A stretch of 64,000 nucleotides of DNA, taken from positions 62,001 to 126,000 of the forward strand of contig CAKRTS010000003.1 in assembly GCA_934402315.1 (NCBI GenBank), written 5' to 3'. Under the pieces are notes generated by a model, which made no database searches, was not told where the DNA came from, and saw only the letters and a list, made by a program, of their open reading frames with translations. Positions 43,588 through 53,195 of the stretch are shown here, piece by piece; positions within the stretch are counted from its first letter, which is position 1, and each line of letters starts with the position of its first letter. Position numbers and translations under genes: made by a program. Source of the stretch: an uncultured Acetatifactor sp. GTDB taxonomy: Bacteria > Bacillota > Clostridia > Lachnospirales > Lachnospiraceae.

Positions 43588-46500
43588 ATGTACAAGCAGG
43601 TAGACAACACACTCAATTTTGTGCAGAGAGAAAAGGCTGTGGAAAAGTTCTGGAAGGAGAACGACATCTTCAGGAAGAGCATTGACAGCCGGAAGGAGGG
43701 CCCGACCTACACCTTTTACGACGGCCCGCCGACTGCAAACGGAAAGCCTCATATCGGACATGTGGAGACCCGTGTTATTAAGGATATGATTCCGAGATAC
43801 CGCACCATGAAGGGCTGTATGGTGCCGAGAAAGGCAGGCTGGGACACACACGGCCTTCCTGTTGAGATCGAGGTTGAGAAGCTGCTTGGACTGGACGGAA
43901 AGGATCAGATCGAGGCTTACGGTCTGGAGCCGTTCATCGATAAATGTAAGGAAAGCGTCTGGAAATATAAGGGAATGTGGGAGGATTTCTCCAGCACGGT
44001 CGGCTTCTGGGCTGACATGGATAACCCTTATGTCACCTATGATGACAATTTCATCGAGTCTGAGTGGTGGGCATTGAAGACCATCTGGGACAAGGGACTG
44101 CTCTACAAGGGCTTCAAGATCGTTCCCTACTGCCCGCGCTGCGGAACACCGCTCTCCGCGCAGGAGGTCGCACAGGGCTATAAGACCGTAAAGGAGCGCT
44201 CCGCAATCGTGCGCTTCAAGTGCGTCGGTGAGGATGCGTATTTCCTGGCATGGACGACGACACCGTGGACACTGCCGTCCAACGTTGCGCTCTGCGTGAA
44301 CCCGGACGAAACCTATGTGAAGGTCAAGGCTGCCGACGGTTATACCTATTATATGGCGGAGGCGCTGCTCGACAAGGTGCTGGGCAAGCTCGCAACGGAG
44401 GATAAGCCCGCTTACGAGATCCTCGAGAGCTATAAGGGAAAGGATCTGGAATACAAGGAGTATGAGCCTCTGTTTGCCTGTGCCGGGGAGGCAGCGGCAA
44501 AGCAGCATAAGAAGGCGCATTTCGTAACCTGCGACGGCTATGTTACAATGTCCGACGGTACCGGTATTGTTCATATTGCTCCGGCCTTTGGTGAGGACGA
44601 CTCCCGCATTGGAAAAAATTACGACCTGCCCTTCGTTCAGTTCGTGGACGGCAAGGGAGAAATGACGAAGGAGACACCCTATGCCGGACTGTTTGTCAAG
44701 AAGGCAGACCCGGAGGTATTGAAGGATCTGGAAAAGAGCGGCAGCCTGTTCGATGCACCGAAGTTTGAGCATGAATATCCGCACTGCTGGAGATGCGACA
44801 CTCCGCTGATCTACTACGCGAGAGAGTCCTGGTATATCAAGGAGACTGCGGTCAAGGACGACCTGATCCGCAACAACAACACTGTAAACTGGATTCCGGA
44901 ATCCATCGGAACAGGACGCTTCGGTAACTGGCTGGAGAATATTCAGGACTGGGCAATCTCCCGTAACCGTTACTGGGGAACTCCCCTGAATATCTGGGAG
45001 TGCAGCTGCGGGTATCAGGAGTGCATCGGCAGCCGCGCAGAGCTCGCTGAAAAGGCAGGAAATCCGGATGCAGCGAAGGTGGAGCTGCACCGTCCCTATA
45101 TCGATGAAGTGACCTACCCCTGCCCGAAGTGCGGCGGAACCATGAAGAGAGTGCCCGAGGTGCTCGACTGCTGGTTCGACTCCGGCGCGATGCCCTTCGC
45201 ACAGCATCACTATCCGTTCGAGAACAAGGAACTGTTCGAGCAGCAGTTCCCGGCACAGTTCATCTCGGAGGCTGTCGACCAGACGAGAGGCTGGTTCCAC
45301 TCCCTCATGGCGGAATCGACGCTGCTGTTTAACAAGGCACCCTACGAAAATGTTATCGTCATGGGACATGTGCAGGACGAAAACGGCCAGAAGATGAGTA
45401 AGTCAAAGGGCAATGCAGTAGATCCGTTTGAGGCGCTCGAGACCTACGGCGCAGATGCGATCAGATGGTATTTCTACACCAGCTCCGCTCCCTGGCTGCC
45501 CAAGCGTTTCTCCGGCAAGATCGTGCAGGAGGGCCAGAGAAAATTCATGGGTACGCTCTGGAACACCTATGCATTCTTTGTGCTGTACGCGAATATTGAT
45601 AATTTTGACGCAACGAAATATACACTGGAATATGATAAGCTGCCTGTCATGGATAAATGGCTCCTGTCCAGACTGAACACGACAGTCGGCGTGGTTGACG
45701 AGAACCTTGACAAGTACCGTATCCCCGAGGCGGCAAAGGCGCTTGAGGACTTCGTGGATGAGATGAGTAACTGGTATGTGCGCCGCAGCCGTGAGCGTTT
45801 CTGGGCAAAGGGCATGGAGCAGGATAAGATCAACGCTTATATGACGCTCTACACCGCGCTTGTGACGATCTGCAAGGCGGCAGCGCCGATGATCCCGTTC
45901 ATGACGGAGGACATCTATCAGAACCTTGTGCGCAGCATTGACGCGGACGCACCGGAGAGCATCCATCTCTGCGACTTCCCTGTCGTGGATGCGAAGTGCA
46001 TCGACAAGAAGCTCGAGGAGAATATGGAGGATGTGCTGGATGCGGTTGTCATGGGCCGTGCGTGCCGTAATGACGCTGCGATCAAGAACCGTCAGCCGAT
46101 CAGCAGAATGTACATCAAGGCTGATTTCAAGCTCGACAGCTTCTACACTGACATCATCAAGGAGGAGCTGAATGTGAAGGAGGTCGTATTTGCGGATGAC
46201 GTGAGAGCGTTTACCTCATACACCTTCAAGCCGCAGCTCCGTACCGTCGGACCGAAATACGGAAAGCAGCTCGGCGGCATCCAGAAGCACCTTGCGGAGC
46301 TGGACGGCAATGCGGCAATGGATGAGCTGAATGCGGACGGAAAGCTCAGCTTCGATGTGAACGGTGTCACGGTGGAGCTGACGAAGGACGATCTTTTGAT
46401 CGACACAGCACAGAAGGAAGGCTATGTCACTCAGGAGGACAACAGAATGACCGTTGTTCTGGATACCAACCTGACGGAGGAGCTGGTCGAGGAAGGCTTT

Positions 46501-46746
46501 GTCTATGAGATCATCAGCAAAATCCAGACGATGCGTAAGGATGCCGGCTTTGAGGTCATGGATCACATCCGCGTGTCCCTGAATGGCAATGTGAAGCTCT
46601 CCGCACTGGCTGAGAAGAACAAGGAAGCCATCTGCAGCAAAGTTTTGGCGGATGAATTGACGGAGGGACTTGACTTCTCCTGCGAAAAGGAGTGGAATGT
46701 AAATGGGGAAAAGGTTGTTATTGCTGTAGAACGGGTTACAAAATAG
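43588..46746 (+). CDS. ileS: Isoleucyl-tRNA synthetase, type 2 (eukaryote-like)
   Basis: A 1052-residue class Ia synthetase that charges tRNA-Ile. The HIGH motif is in GPPTANGKPHIGHVETR, the editing domain has LAWTTTPWTLPSN, the KMSKS motif is in NGQKMSKSKGNAVDP. Length above 1000 and the KIVPYCPRCGTPLSAQEVAQ segment mark the type-2 group, which is related to eukaryotic and MupA enzymes and is often naturally insensitive to mupirocin. ATG 43588 is the start with GGAAAGGAAG upstream; the frame is open further upstream inside the T-box leader. Regulated by the preceding T-box. Confidence 0.96.
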   Translation: MYKQVDNTLNFVQREKAVEKFWKENDIFRKSIDSRKEGPTYTFYDGPPTANGKPHIGHVETRVIKDMIPRYRTMKGCMVPRKAGWDTHGLPVEIEVEKLLGLDGKDQIEAYGLEPFIDKCKESVWKYKGMWEDFSSTVGFWADMDNPYVTYDDNFIESEWWALKTIWDKGLLYKGFKIVPYCPRCGTPLSAQEVAQGYKTVKERSAIVRFKCVGEDAYFLAWTTTPWTLPSNVALCVNPDETYVKVKAADGYTYYMAEALLDKVLGKLATEDKPAYEILESYKGKDLEYKEYEPLFACAGEAAAKQHKKAHFVTCDGYVTMSDGTGIVHIAPAFGEDDSRIGKNYDLPFVQFVDGKGEMTKETPYAGLFVKKADPEVLKDLEKSGSLFDAPKFEHEYPHCWRCDTPLIYYARESWYIKETAVKDDLIRNNNTVNWIPESIGTGRFGNWLENIQDWAISRNRYWGTPLNIWECSCGYQECIGSRAELAEKAGNPDAAKVELHRPYIDEVTYPCPKCGGTMKRVPEVLDCWFDSGAMPFAQHHYPFENKELFEQQFPAQFISEAVDQTRGWFHSLMAESTLLFNKAPYENVIVMGHVQDENGQKMSKSKGNAVDPFEALETYGADAIRWYFYTSSAPWLPKRFSGKIVQEGQRKFMGTLWNTYAFFVLYANIDNFDATKYTLEYDKLPVMDKWLLSRLNTTVGVVDENLDKYRIPEAAKALEDFVDEMSNWYVRRSRERFWAKGMEQDKINAYMTLYTALVTICKAAAPMIPFMTEDIYQNLVRSIDADAPESIHLCDFPVVDAKCIDKKLEENMEDVLDAVVMGRACRNDAAIKNRQPISRMYIKADFKLDSFYTDIIKEELNVKEVVFADDVRAFTSYTFKPQLRTVGPKYGKQLGGIQKHLAELDGNAAMDELNADGKLSFDVNGVTVELTKDDLLIDTAQKEGYVTQEDNRMTVVLDTNLTEELVEEGFVYEIISKIQTMRKDAGFEVMDHIRVSLNGNVKLSALAEKNKEAICSKVLADELTEGLDFSCEKEWNVNGEKVVIAVERVTK

Positions 46747-46769
46747 CATGACGTAAAGGAGACTGACAT

Positions 46770-49289
46770 ATGAAGAATGTAACACAGAAGGCAGTGGTAG
46801 AGAAGCCCATAGCGGAGAAGACGTCAGGAAAGCAGAAGTTTGACAAAGAGCTTTTCAAGAGAAGTGTTGTTTATAATGTGAAGACTCTTTACCGCAAGGA
46901 TCTGGAGGAGGCAACCGCACAGCAGGTATTTCAGGCGGTAGCCCTTGCAATCAAGGATCAGATCATGGATAACTGGATCGATACGCAGAGGGCGTATGAG
47001 AAGCAGGATCCGAAAATGGTTTATTATATGTCGATGGAGTTCCTGATGGGTCGTGCCCTCGGAAACAACATCATTAACCTTCAGGCTTCCGGTGTTGTGA
47101 AGGAAGCGCTGGAGGAGCTTGGACTCGACCTGAACGTTGTAGAGGATCAGGAGCCTGATGCAGCGCTCGGAAACGGCGGCCTCGGCAGACTGGCTGCATG
47201 TTTTCTGGATTCCCTTGCGACCCTCGGCTATCCCGCCTACGGTTGCGGCATCCGCTACCGCTACGGTATGTTCAAGCAGCAGATCAAGGACGGCTATCAG
47301 GTGGAGGTCCCCGACAACTGGCTTGAGAACGGTAATCCCTTTGAGCTTCGCAGACCGGAGTATGCAAAGATTGTCAAGTTTGGCGGACACGTGTCCATGT
47401 ACTGTGATGAATTTGGGCGCAGCCGCTTTGAACAGGAGGATTATCAGGCGGTCAGAGCGGTTCCCTTTGACTTCCCGATCGTTGGTTACGGCAATGGCAT
47501 TGTAAATACCCTGCGCATCTGGGATGCCGAGCCCATAGAGGTCTTCCAGCTGGATTCCTTCGACAAGGGCGACTACCGCAAGGCGGTGGAACAGGAGAAC
47601 CTTGCGAGAAACATTGTTGAGGTGCTCTACCCCAATGACAACCACTATGCAGGTAAGGAGCTGCGCCTGAAGCAGCAGTATTTCTTCATCTCCGCATCCG
47701 TGCAGGAGGCAGTGGAGAAGTTCATGCGCAGACATGAAGATATTCACCAGTTCCCCGAGAAGGTGACCTTCCAGCTGAATGATACACATCCCACGGTGGC
47801 GATCCCCGAGCTGATGCGTGTCCTGATGGACGATTACAGTCTCGGCTGGGATGAGGCATGGGACATCACAACTCGGACCTGTGCTTATACGAACCACACA
47901 ATTATGTCCGAGGCGCTGGAAAAGTGGCCGATCGACCTGTTTCAGAGACTTCTCCCCAGAATCTACCAGATTGTCGAGGAGATCAACCGTCGGTTTGTAC
48001 AGCAGATCGAGGCAAAATATTCCAATGTATTTGGCGTTGATGTACAGGAGAAGATCCGCAAGATGGCGATCCTGTATGATGGACAGGTGAAGATGGCCCA
48101 CATGGCGATTATTGCGGGCTACTCTGTCAACGGTGTTGCCAGACTGCACACCGAGATCTTAAAGAAGCAGGAATTGAAGGACTTCTACGAGATGTTCCCG
48201 GAGCGCTTCAACAACAAGACAAATGGTATTACCCAGAGAAGATTCCTGTTACACGGCAATCCGCTGCTGGCTGACTGGGTGACCTCCAAAGCAGGAGACG
48301 GCTGGATCACGGATCTGCCCCAGATTGCAAAGCTGAAGGAGCTTGCAGGTAACACAAAGGCACAGAAGGAATTCATGGAGATCAAGTATCAGAACAAGCT
48401 GCGTCTGGCGAAGTACATTGAGGAGCACAACGGTGTCGTTGTTGACCCGAAGTCCATCTTCGATGTGCAGGTAAAGCGTCTGCATGAATATAAGAGACAG
48501 CTGTTGAACATCTTGCATGTTATGTACCTTTACAACCAGCTGAAGGCGAAGCCGGATATGGATTTCTACCCGAGAACCTTTATTTTCGGCGCGAAGGCTG
48601 CGGCAGGCTATCGGAATGCAAAGCTGACGATCAAGCTGATTAACTCCGTGGCGGATGTGATTAACAACGACGCATCCATCGGTGGAAAGCTGAAGGTTGT
48701 GTTTATCGAGAATTACAATGTCTCCAATGCGGAGATCATCTTTGCGGCGGCAGATGTCTCAGAGCAGATTTCCACCGCGAGCAAGGAGGCATCGGGAACC
48801 GGTAACATGAAGTTCATGCTCAACGGTGCACTGACGCTGGGAACCATGGACGGAGCCAATGTGGAGATCGTCGAGGAAGTCGGCGCAGAGAATGCGTTTA
48901 TCTTCGGACTTTCTTCGGATGAGGTCATCCACTATGAGAACTACGGCGGCTATAATCCCATGGAGATCTACAATCAGGATGCGGATATCCATAAGGTGCT
49001 GGATCAGCTGATCGACGGAACCTACAGCGCGGACAAGGAGCTTTTCCGCCCGCTTTACAACTCCCTGTTGAATACACTCAGCACCTCAAAGGCAGACACC
49101 TACTTCATCCTCAAGGACTTCAAGTCCTATGCTGAGGCTCAGAAGAAGGTCGAGGCGGCTTACCGCAACACGGAAGGCTGGGCAAAGAGCGCGATCCTGA
49201 ATGTGGCATGCTCCGGCAAGTTCACTTCTGACAGAACCATCCAGCAGTATGTGGATGAGATCTGGCATCTTGACAAGGTGACTCTGTAA
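46770..49289 (+). CDS. glgP: Glycogen phosphorylase
   Basis: The enzyme releases glucose 1-phosphate from glycogen. The 839-residue protein has VYYMSMEFLMGRALGNN near the start, GNGGLGRLAACFLDS, FQLNDTHPT, and the pyridoxal-phosphate lysine in ASGTGNMKFMLNGALTLGT followed by MDGANVEI. Length is standard. ATG 46770 follows AAAGGAGACTGACAT. It is 23 bp after ileS and may be partly co-transcribed. With glgC and glgD it gives both directions of glycogen turnover. Confidence 0.97.
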   Translation: MKNVTQKAVVEKPIAEKTSGKQKFDKELFKRSVVYNVKTLYRKDLEEATAQQVFQAVALAIKDQIMDNWIDTQRAYEKQDPKMVYYMSMEFLMGRALGNNIINLQASGVVKEALEELGLDLNVVEDQEPDAALGNGGLGRLAACFLDSLATLGYPAYGCGIRYRYGMFKQQIKDGYQVEVPDNWLENGNPFELRRPEYAKIVKFGGHVSMYCDEFGRSRFEQEDYQAVRAVPFDFPIVGYGNGIVNTLRIWDAEPIEVFQLDSFDKGDYRKAVEQENLARNIVEVLYPNDNHYAGKELRLKQQYFFISASVQEAVEKFMRRHEDIHQFPEKVTFQLNDTHPTVAIPELMRVLMDDYSLGWDEAWDITTRTCAYTNHTIMSEALEKWPIDLFQRLLPRIYQIVEEINRRFVQQIEAKYSNVFGVDVQEKIRKMAILYDGQVKMAHMAIIAGYSVNGVARLHTEILKKQELKDFYEMFPERFNNKTNGITQRRFLLHGNPLLADWVTSKAGDGWITDLPQIAKLKELAGNTKAQKEFMEIKYQNKLRLAKYIEEHNGVVVDPKSIFDVQVKRLHEYKRQLLNILHVMYLYNQLKAKPDMDFYPRTFIFGAKAAAGYRNAKLTIKLINSVADVINNDASIGGKLKVVFIENYNVSNAEIIFAAADVSEQISTASKEASGTGNMKFMLNGALTLGTMDGANVEIVEEVGAENAFIFGLSSDEVIHYENYGGYNPMEIYNQDADIHKVLDQLIDGTYSADKELFRPLYNSLLNTLSTSKADTYFILKDFKSYAEAQKKVEAAYRNTEGWAKSAILNVACSGKFTSDRTIQQYVDEIWHLDKVTL

Positions 49290-49298
49290 AAAAAGGTG

Positions 49299-49327
49299 TT
49301 GACACGTTACGACTGTTGTGCTTTAAT
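49299..49327 (+). promoter_or_regulatory. Strong promoter of the ABC-exporter leader
   Basis: A perfect TTGACA (49299-49304), 17 bp and TTTAAT (49322-49327). The transcript would begin near 49334 with a 7-bp hairpin (49336-49342 with 49352-49358). The gap 49290-49593 holds this promoter, the hairpin, a leader ORF and a terminator. Confidence 0.75.
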
Positions 49328-49387
49328 GGTATACATCGGCGGCTTAGTCAACTGCCGAAAATAACAAAGAAAGTGAGGTAGCAGAAA

Positions 49388-49468
49388 ATGACTAAAGCGT
49401 TGGCGGCAATGATTGTTTTTCATAATTGCAGGTGTGACGGAAATGTTACCTCGGTTTCGCTTACATAG
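49388..49468 (+). CDS. 26-residue leader peptide upstream of the ABC exporter pair
   Basis: ATG 49388 is preceded by GTGAGG at about 9 nt and opens a 26-codon ORF: MTKALAAMIVFHNCRCDGNV and a short tail TSVSLT. It lies between a strong promoter and an intrinsic terminator that precedes two ABC exporter genes. The layout matches ribosome-mediated attenuation, as described for the bmrB leader of bmrCD in B. subtilis, where translation of a leader controls read-through. No other function is suggested by the sequence. Whether it is translated is inferred. Confidence 0.6.
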   Translation: MTKALAAMIVFHNCRCDGNVTSVSLT

Positions 49469-49510
49469 CTATATTGCATGCGTGTAATATAACTCCATAG
49501 GCATGTTTTA

Positions 49511-49541
49511 ATCCGGGCAGACATTTTGCCCGGATTTTTTT
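49511..49541 (+). terminator. Intrinsic terminator (attenuator) before the ABC exporter genes
   Basis: ATCCGGGC (49511-49518) pairs perfectly with GCCCGGAT (49528-49535), followed by a run of seven T. It stands 52 bp before the first exporter gene and 42 bp after the leader ORF. Confidence 0.9.
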
Positions 49542-49593
49542 GTGGGAGCGGGACACGGGGCAGTTTGAGGAAAGAGAATAAAGGAGGGATATT

Positions 49594-51318
49594 TTGAAGA
49601 AGTTAAGAAGCTATGTTCTTCCGTTCTGGAAGAGCTATTTATTTGCCACTGTCAGCCTGATTCTGGCTATTTTGCTGGAAATGCTGACACCCCAGATTAC
49701 AAAGAACATTATCAATGAAGTTTTTGTGGGCGGCGATTTTTCGCGGTTCGGGATATTGCTGGCAGCACTGGTAATCATGGGACTCGGCAGGAGTGTGTTC
49801 GGCTATCTAAAGGAATTTACATTTGACCGGAACAGCCAGACCATCGGCACGGAGATGCGCAAGGATCTGTTTGCACATATCCAGACGCTTTCCATGGACT
49901 TTTTTGACAACACCAATACCGGTGAGCTGATGGCGCGCGTCAAGGATGATATTGATAAGGTGAAGGATGCGTTCGGCATGACCGGGATGCTGATCGTCCA
50001 GATTACGCTTTATATCGTATCCGTGTTGTACTGCATGTTTGCGTTAAGCCCGCTGCTTGCGCTTCTGCCGCTTGCAGTCATGATTTTCGGCGGGGCGATG
50101 AGCTTCGTGCTGGAGAAAAAATTTGACAAGGTATATACCGATCTCAGCGAGGAAAATGCGGCGCTCACCACGGTCGCTGAGGAAAATCTGGCGGGTGTGC
50201 GGACGGTAAAGGCATTCGCGCGGGAAAAGTTTGAGATCGCCAAATTTGCAAAGCGGAATAAGCGCTATTATGACCTGAACCTGGAACAGACAAAGATTCT
50301 TACCCGGTATTATCCCGTCTATCAGTTTATCGGGGCGATCCTTCCGGTAGTGTGTGCGATTCTGGGCGGCATACTGGTCATTCAGAACAAGATGGATCTC
50401 GGTTCTCTGGTGGCATTCGTGGAGTATTCCAGAGACTGTACATGGCCGCTGGATATGTTTGCGGAGCTGGCGAATGAGCTGTCCTCTTCCTTTGCTTCTT
50501 ATAAGAAGGTGAAAGCGATCGCTGATGAAAAGCCCGCTTTGTCTGAGAACGCTGCACCTGTCGTGCTCGACAGAGTGGAGGGAGATCTGGAATTCCGCAA
50601 TGTGTCGCTGAAACTCGGCGGGAATACGATCCTTGAGAACATTGATTTAAAGCTGCCCAGAGGAAAGACCCTGGGCATTATGGGAGCGACCGGCTCCGGC
50701 AAAAGCTCCATCATTAATCTTTTACAGCGGTTCTACGATCCCTCGGAGGGCTGTGTCCTGATCGACGGGGTGGATGTCCGCAAGCTGCAGCTCTCCCAGG
50801 TGCGCAGCACCAGCTCTGTTGTCATGCAGGATGTCTTCCTGTTTTCGGACACGATCGAGGAGAACATTAAAATGGGTAAGCGTTTTACCATGCAGCTGCC
50901 CGAGGTGAAGAGAGCGGCGAAGATGGCTCAGGCAACGGAATTTATTGAAAAGATGGAGGACCAGTACGAGACAGTCATCGGGGAGAGAGGCGTCGGCCTT
51001 TCCGGCGGACAGAAGCAGAGGATCAGTATTGCGAGGGCAATTTCCAAGAAGAGCCCGATCCTTGTGATGGACGATTCGACTTCGGCGCTTGATATGGAGA
51101 CAGAGAGAGAAATTCAAATGATGTTAAAGACGATAACGGACTCATCCAAGATTATCATTGCCCACAGAATTTCGGCGGTGAGAAATGCAGATGAGATCAT
51201 TTATCTCGATCAGGGCAGGGTTGCCGAGAGGGGAACGCATGAGGAGCTTCTGCAGAAAAAAGGACTCTATTATGCGACCTACATGGCACAGTACCCTGAA
51301 CAGAAGGAGGTGAGCTAA
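49594..51318 (+). CDS. ABC exporter half-transporter, first of a heterodimer (BmrC-like)
   Basis: A 574-residue half-transporter with six N-terminal helices (about 15-300) and a C-terminal ATPase: Walker A MGATGSGKSSI, signature GLSGGQKQRISIARAI, Walker B ILVMDDSTSALD. The Walker B ends DDS instead of DEA; replacement of the catalytic Glu by Asp marks a degenerate site, as in the non-canonical subunit of heterodimeric exporters such as BmrC. The start is TTG 49594 behind AAGGAGG. The partner starts immediately after its stop. Drug or lipid export is likely; substrate unknown. Confidence 0.94.
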   Translation: MKKLRSYVLPFWKSYLFATVSLILAILLEMLTPQITKNIINEVFVGGDFSRFGILLAALVIMGLGRSVFGYLKEFTFDRNSQTIGTEMRKDLFAHIQTLSMDFFDNTNTGELMARVKDDIDKVKDAFGMTGMLIVQITLYIVSVLYCMFALSPLLALLPLAVMIFGGAMSFVLEKKFDKVYTDLSEENAALTTVAEENLAGVRTVKAFAREKFEIAKFAKRNKRYYDLNLEQTKILTRYYPVYQFIGAILPVVCAILGGILVIQNKMDLGSLVAFVEYSRDCTWPLDMFAELANELSSSFASYKKVKAIADEKPALSENAAPVVLDRVEGDLEFRNVSLKLGGNTILENIDLKLPRGKTLGIMGATGSGKSSIINLLQRFYDPSEGCVLIDGVDVRKLQLSQVRSTSSVVMQDVFLFSDTIEENIKMGKRFTMQLPEVKRAAKMAQATEFIEKMEDQYETVIGERGVGLSGGQKQRISIARAISKKSPILVMDDSTSALDMETEREIQMMLKTITDSSKIIIAHRISAVRNADEIIYLDQGRVAERGTHEELLQKKGLYYATYMAQYPEQKEVS

Positions 51319-53109
51319 TTGGCAGTAAATTCATTTCGTGAAGACGAAAAGCTGCAGGCGACAGATGCAAAGAGGATTGCGGGCAGACTGTTTGGATATT
51401 TGAAGAATTATAAGAAGGAGATCGTTGTTGTTCTATTTGCAATGACCGTTACCGTGGGTATCAGCCTGTATAACCCGATTGTGATAGAGGAGGCGATCGA
51501 CAACTATGTGGCAAAGTCAGACTTTAACGGCCTGATCCGGCTGGCTGTCTTTGCCGTGGTGTTGAACCTGATCTATGTATTGATGGTCAAGGTGCGGATG
51601 TATGTGATGTCGCTCATATCTAATAAGATTATTCTGAACATCCGGGAAGAGGTCTATGAGCATATTCAGGAGCTTTCCTTTACCTTTTTTGACAGCAGGC
51701 CGACCGGAAAGATCCTTGCGAGGATCATCGGCGACGTGAATTCTTTGAAGGATGTGCTGGCGAAGGCGGTTACTAACATTATTCCGAATACGCTGACGAT
51801 CATCGGTGTGCTAGTGATCATGCTGGTCAAGGACTGGCGGCTGGCGCTGGCGGCACTCTGCACGATGCCTTTCATGGCGCTGGGCATCTTCCTTGTGGAG
51901 AAGGCAAACCATGTCCGCTGGCAGAATGTAAGAAAGAAGGCGTCGAATGTCAACGCATATGTGCATGAGGATGTGGCTGGTATCAGAGTCGTGCAGAGCC
52001 TGAATGCGGCGGAGGAGACAAGGGCTCAGTTTAATGAGCTTGCGACCGAACAGTGTTCGGCTTTCATACATGCATGCAGGGTGGCGGATCTGTTTTTCCC
52101 GATCATCGACACCTGCTGGGGGCTCAGTCTTATGATGCTGTATCTGGTAGGCGTGAAGCTGATCGGCGCGCCCGCGATCACGCTGGGTGTCTTAGTGGCA
52201 TTCGGCTCTTACGCAACGATGTTCTGGCAGCCGATTGCGAATCTGAGCACCTTCTTTAACCAGCTGGTGACAAATCTGTCTGCTGCGGAGCGTGTCTTTG
52301 ACATTCTGGACACAGAGCCTGAGATCAAGGATGCACCCGATGCCGGGGAACTGCCCGAGATTACAGGAAGAGTGACCTTTGACAATGTTTCCTTTACCTA
52401 TGATGAGGGGACGGAGAATGAGACGAAGGTTCTTGACCGGGTGAGCTTTACGGTGGAGCCCGGAGAGACCATTGCGCTTGTCGGACCGACTGGTGCCGGT
52501 AAGACCACCATTGTCAACCTGATTAGCAGATTTTACGACATCCAGCAGGGGACGATAGCGATCGACGGGTATGACCTGAAAAAAGTAAAGATCAATTCCC
52601 TGCGCCGACAGATGGGCGTTATGACGCAGGATAACTTCATCTTCCACGGGACGGTCAGGGAAAATATTGCCTACGGCAAGCTGGACGCGACGGATGATGA
52701 GATCATGGCGGCAGCGAAGGCGGTCAATGCGCATGACTTTATTATGAAGATGGAGAAGGGCTATGACACGGAACTGAAGGAGCAGGGAGCCGGACTGTCG
52801 ATCGGGCAGCGGCAGCTGATCGCATTTGCGCGCACGATGGTGTCCGAGCCGAGAGTCCTGATTCTGGACGAGGCGACCTCCAGCATTGATACCCATACGG
52901 AAATACTGGTACAGAAGGGAATCGAAGCACTGCTGCACGGAAGAACGAGCTTTGTAATCGCCCACAGACTTTCCACGATTCAGAATGCCGACCGCATTTT
53001 TGTAATTAAGGACGGTGGAATTGCGGAACAGGGATCGCCGATGGAGCTGATGGCGAAGAGAGGCTTTTACTATAACCTCTATATGGCTCAGTTCGGGGCG
53101 GTGGAATGA
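51319..53109 (+). CDS. ABC exporter half-transporter, second of a heterodimer (BmrD-like)
   Basis: A 596-residue half-transporter. Membrane domain (about 30-320), ATPase with VGPTGAGKTTIVNL, MTQDNFIFHGTV, signature GLSIGQRQLIAFART (LSIGQ), and Walker B ILILDEATSSID-like with the canonical Glu. The first subunit has the degenerate Walker B, so the pair should have one canonical and one degenerate ATP site. The start is TTG 51319 directly after the upstream TAA, with AAGGAGGTGAG inside the previous gene. Regulated with it through the leader attenuator. Confidence 0.94.
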   Translation: MAVNSFREDEKLQATDAKRIAGRLFGYLKNYKKEIVVVLFAMTVTVGISLYNPIVIEEAIDNYVAKSDFNGLIRLAVFAVVLNLIYVLMVKVRMYVMSLISNKIILNIREEVYEHIQELSFTFFDSRPTGKILARIIGDVNSLKDVLAKAVTNIIPNTLTIIGVLVIMLVKDWRLALAALCTMPFMALGIFLVEKANHVRWQNVRKKASNVNAYVHEDVAGIRVVQSLNAAEETRAQFNELATEQCSAFIHACRVADLFFPIIDTCWGLSLMMLYLVGVKLIGAPAITLGVLVAFGSYATMFWQPIANLSTFFNQLVTNLSAAERVFDILDTEPEIKDAPDAGELPEITGRVTFDNVSFTYDEGTENETKVLDRVSFTVEPGETIALVGPTGAGKTTIVNLISRFYDIQQGTIAIDGYDLKKVKINSLRRQMGVMTQDNFIFHGTVRENIAYGKLDATDDEIMAAAKAVNAHDFIMKMEKGYDTELKEQGAGLSIGQRQLIAFARTMVSEPRVLILDEATSSIDTHTEILVQKGIEALLHGRTSFVIAHRLSTIQNADRIFVIKDGGIAEQGSPMELMAKRGFYYNLYMAQFGAVE

Positions 53110-53120
53110 TAATTCAGAAC

Positions 53121-53149
53121 TTGCATAAATATATGCTTTCCTTTATAAT
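53121..53149 (+). promoter_or_regulatory. Promoter of the hydratase-SseB operon
   Basis: TTGCAT (53121-53126), 17 bp and a perfect TATAAT (53144-53149), 47 bp before the start codon. Confidence 0.65.
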
Positions 53150-53195
53150 TATTACTTGGTAAAACAGAACGGATCGACAAGTGGAGGAAAGATTG

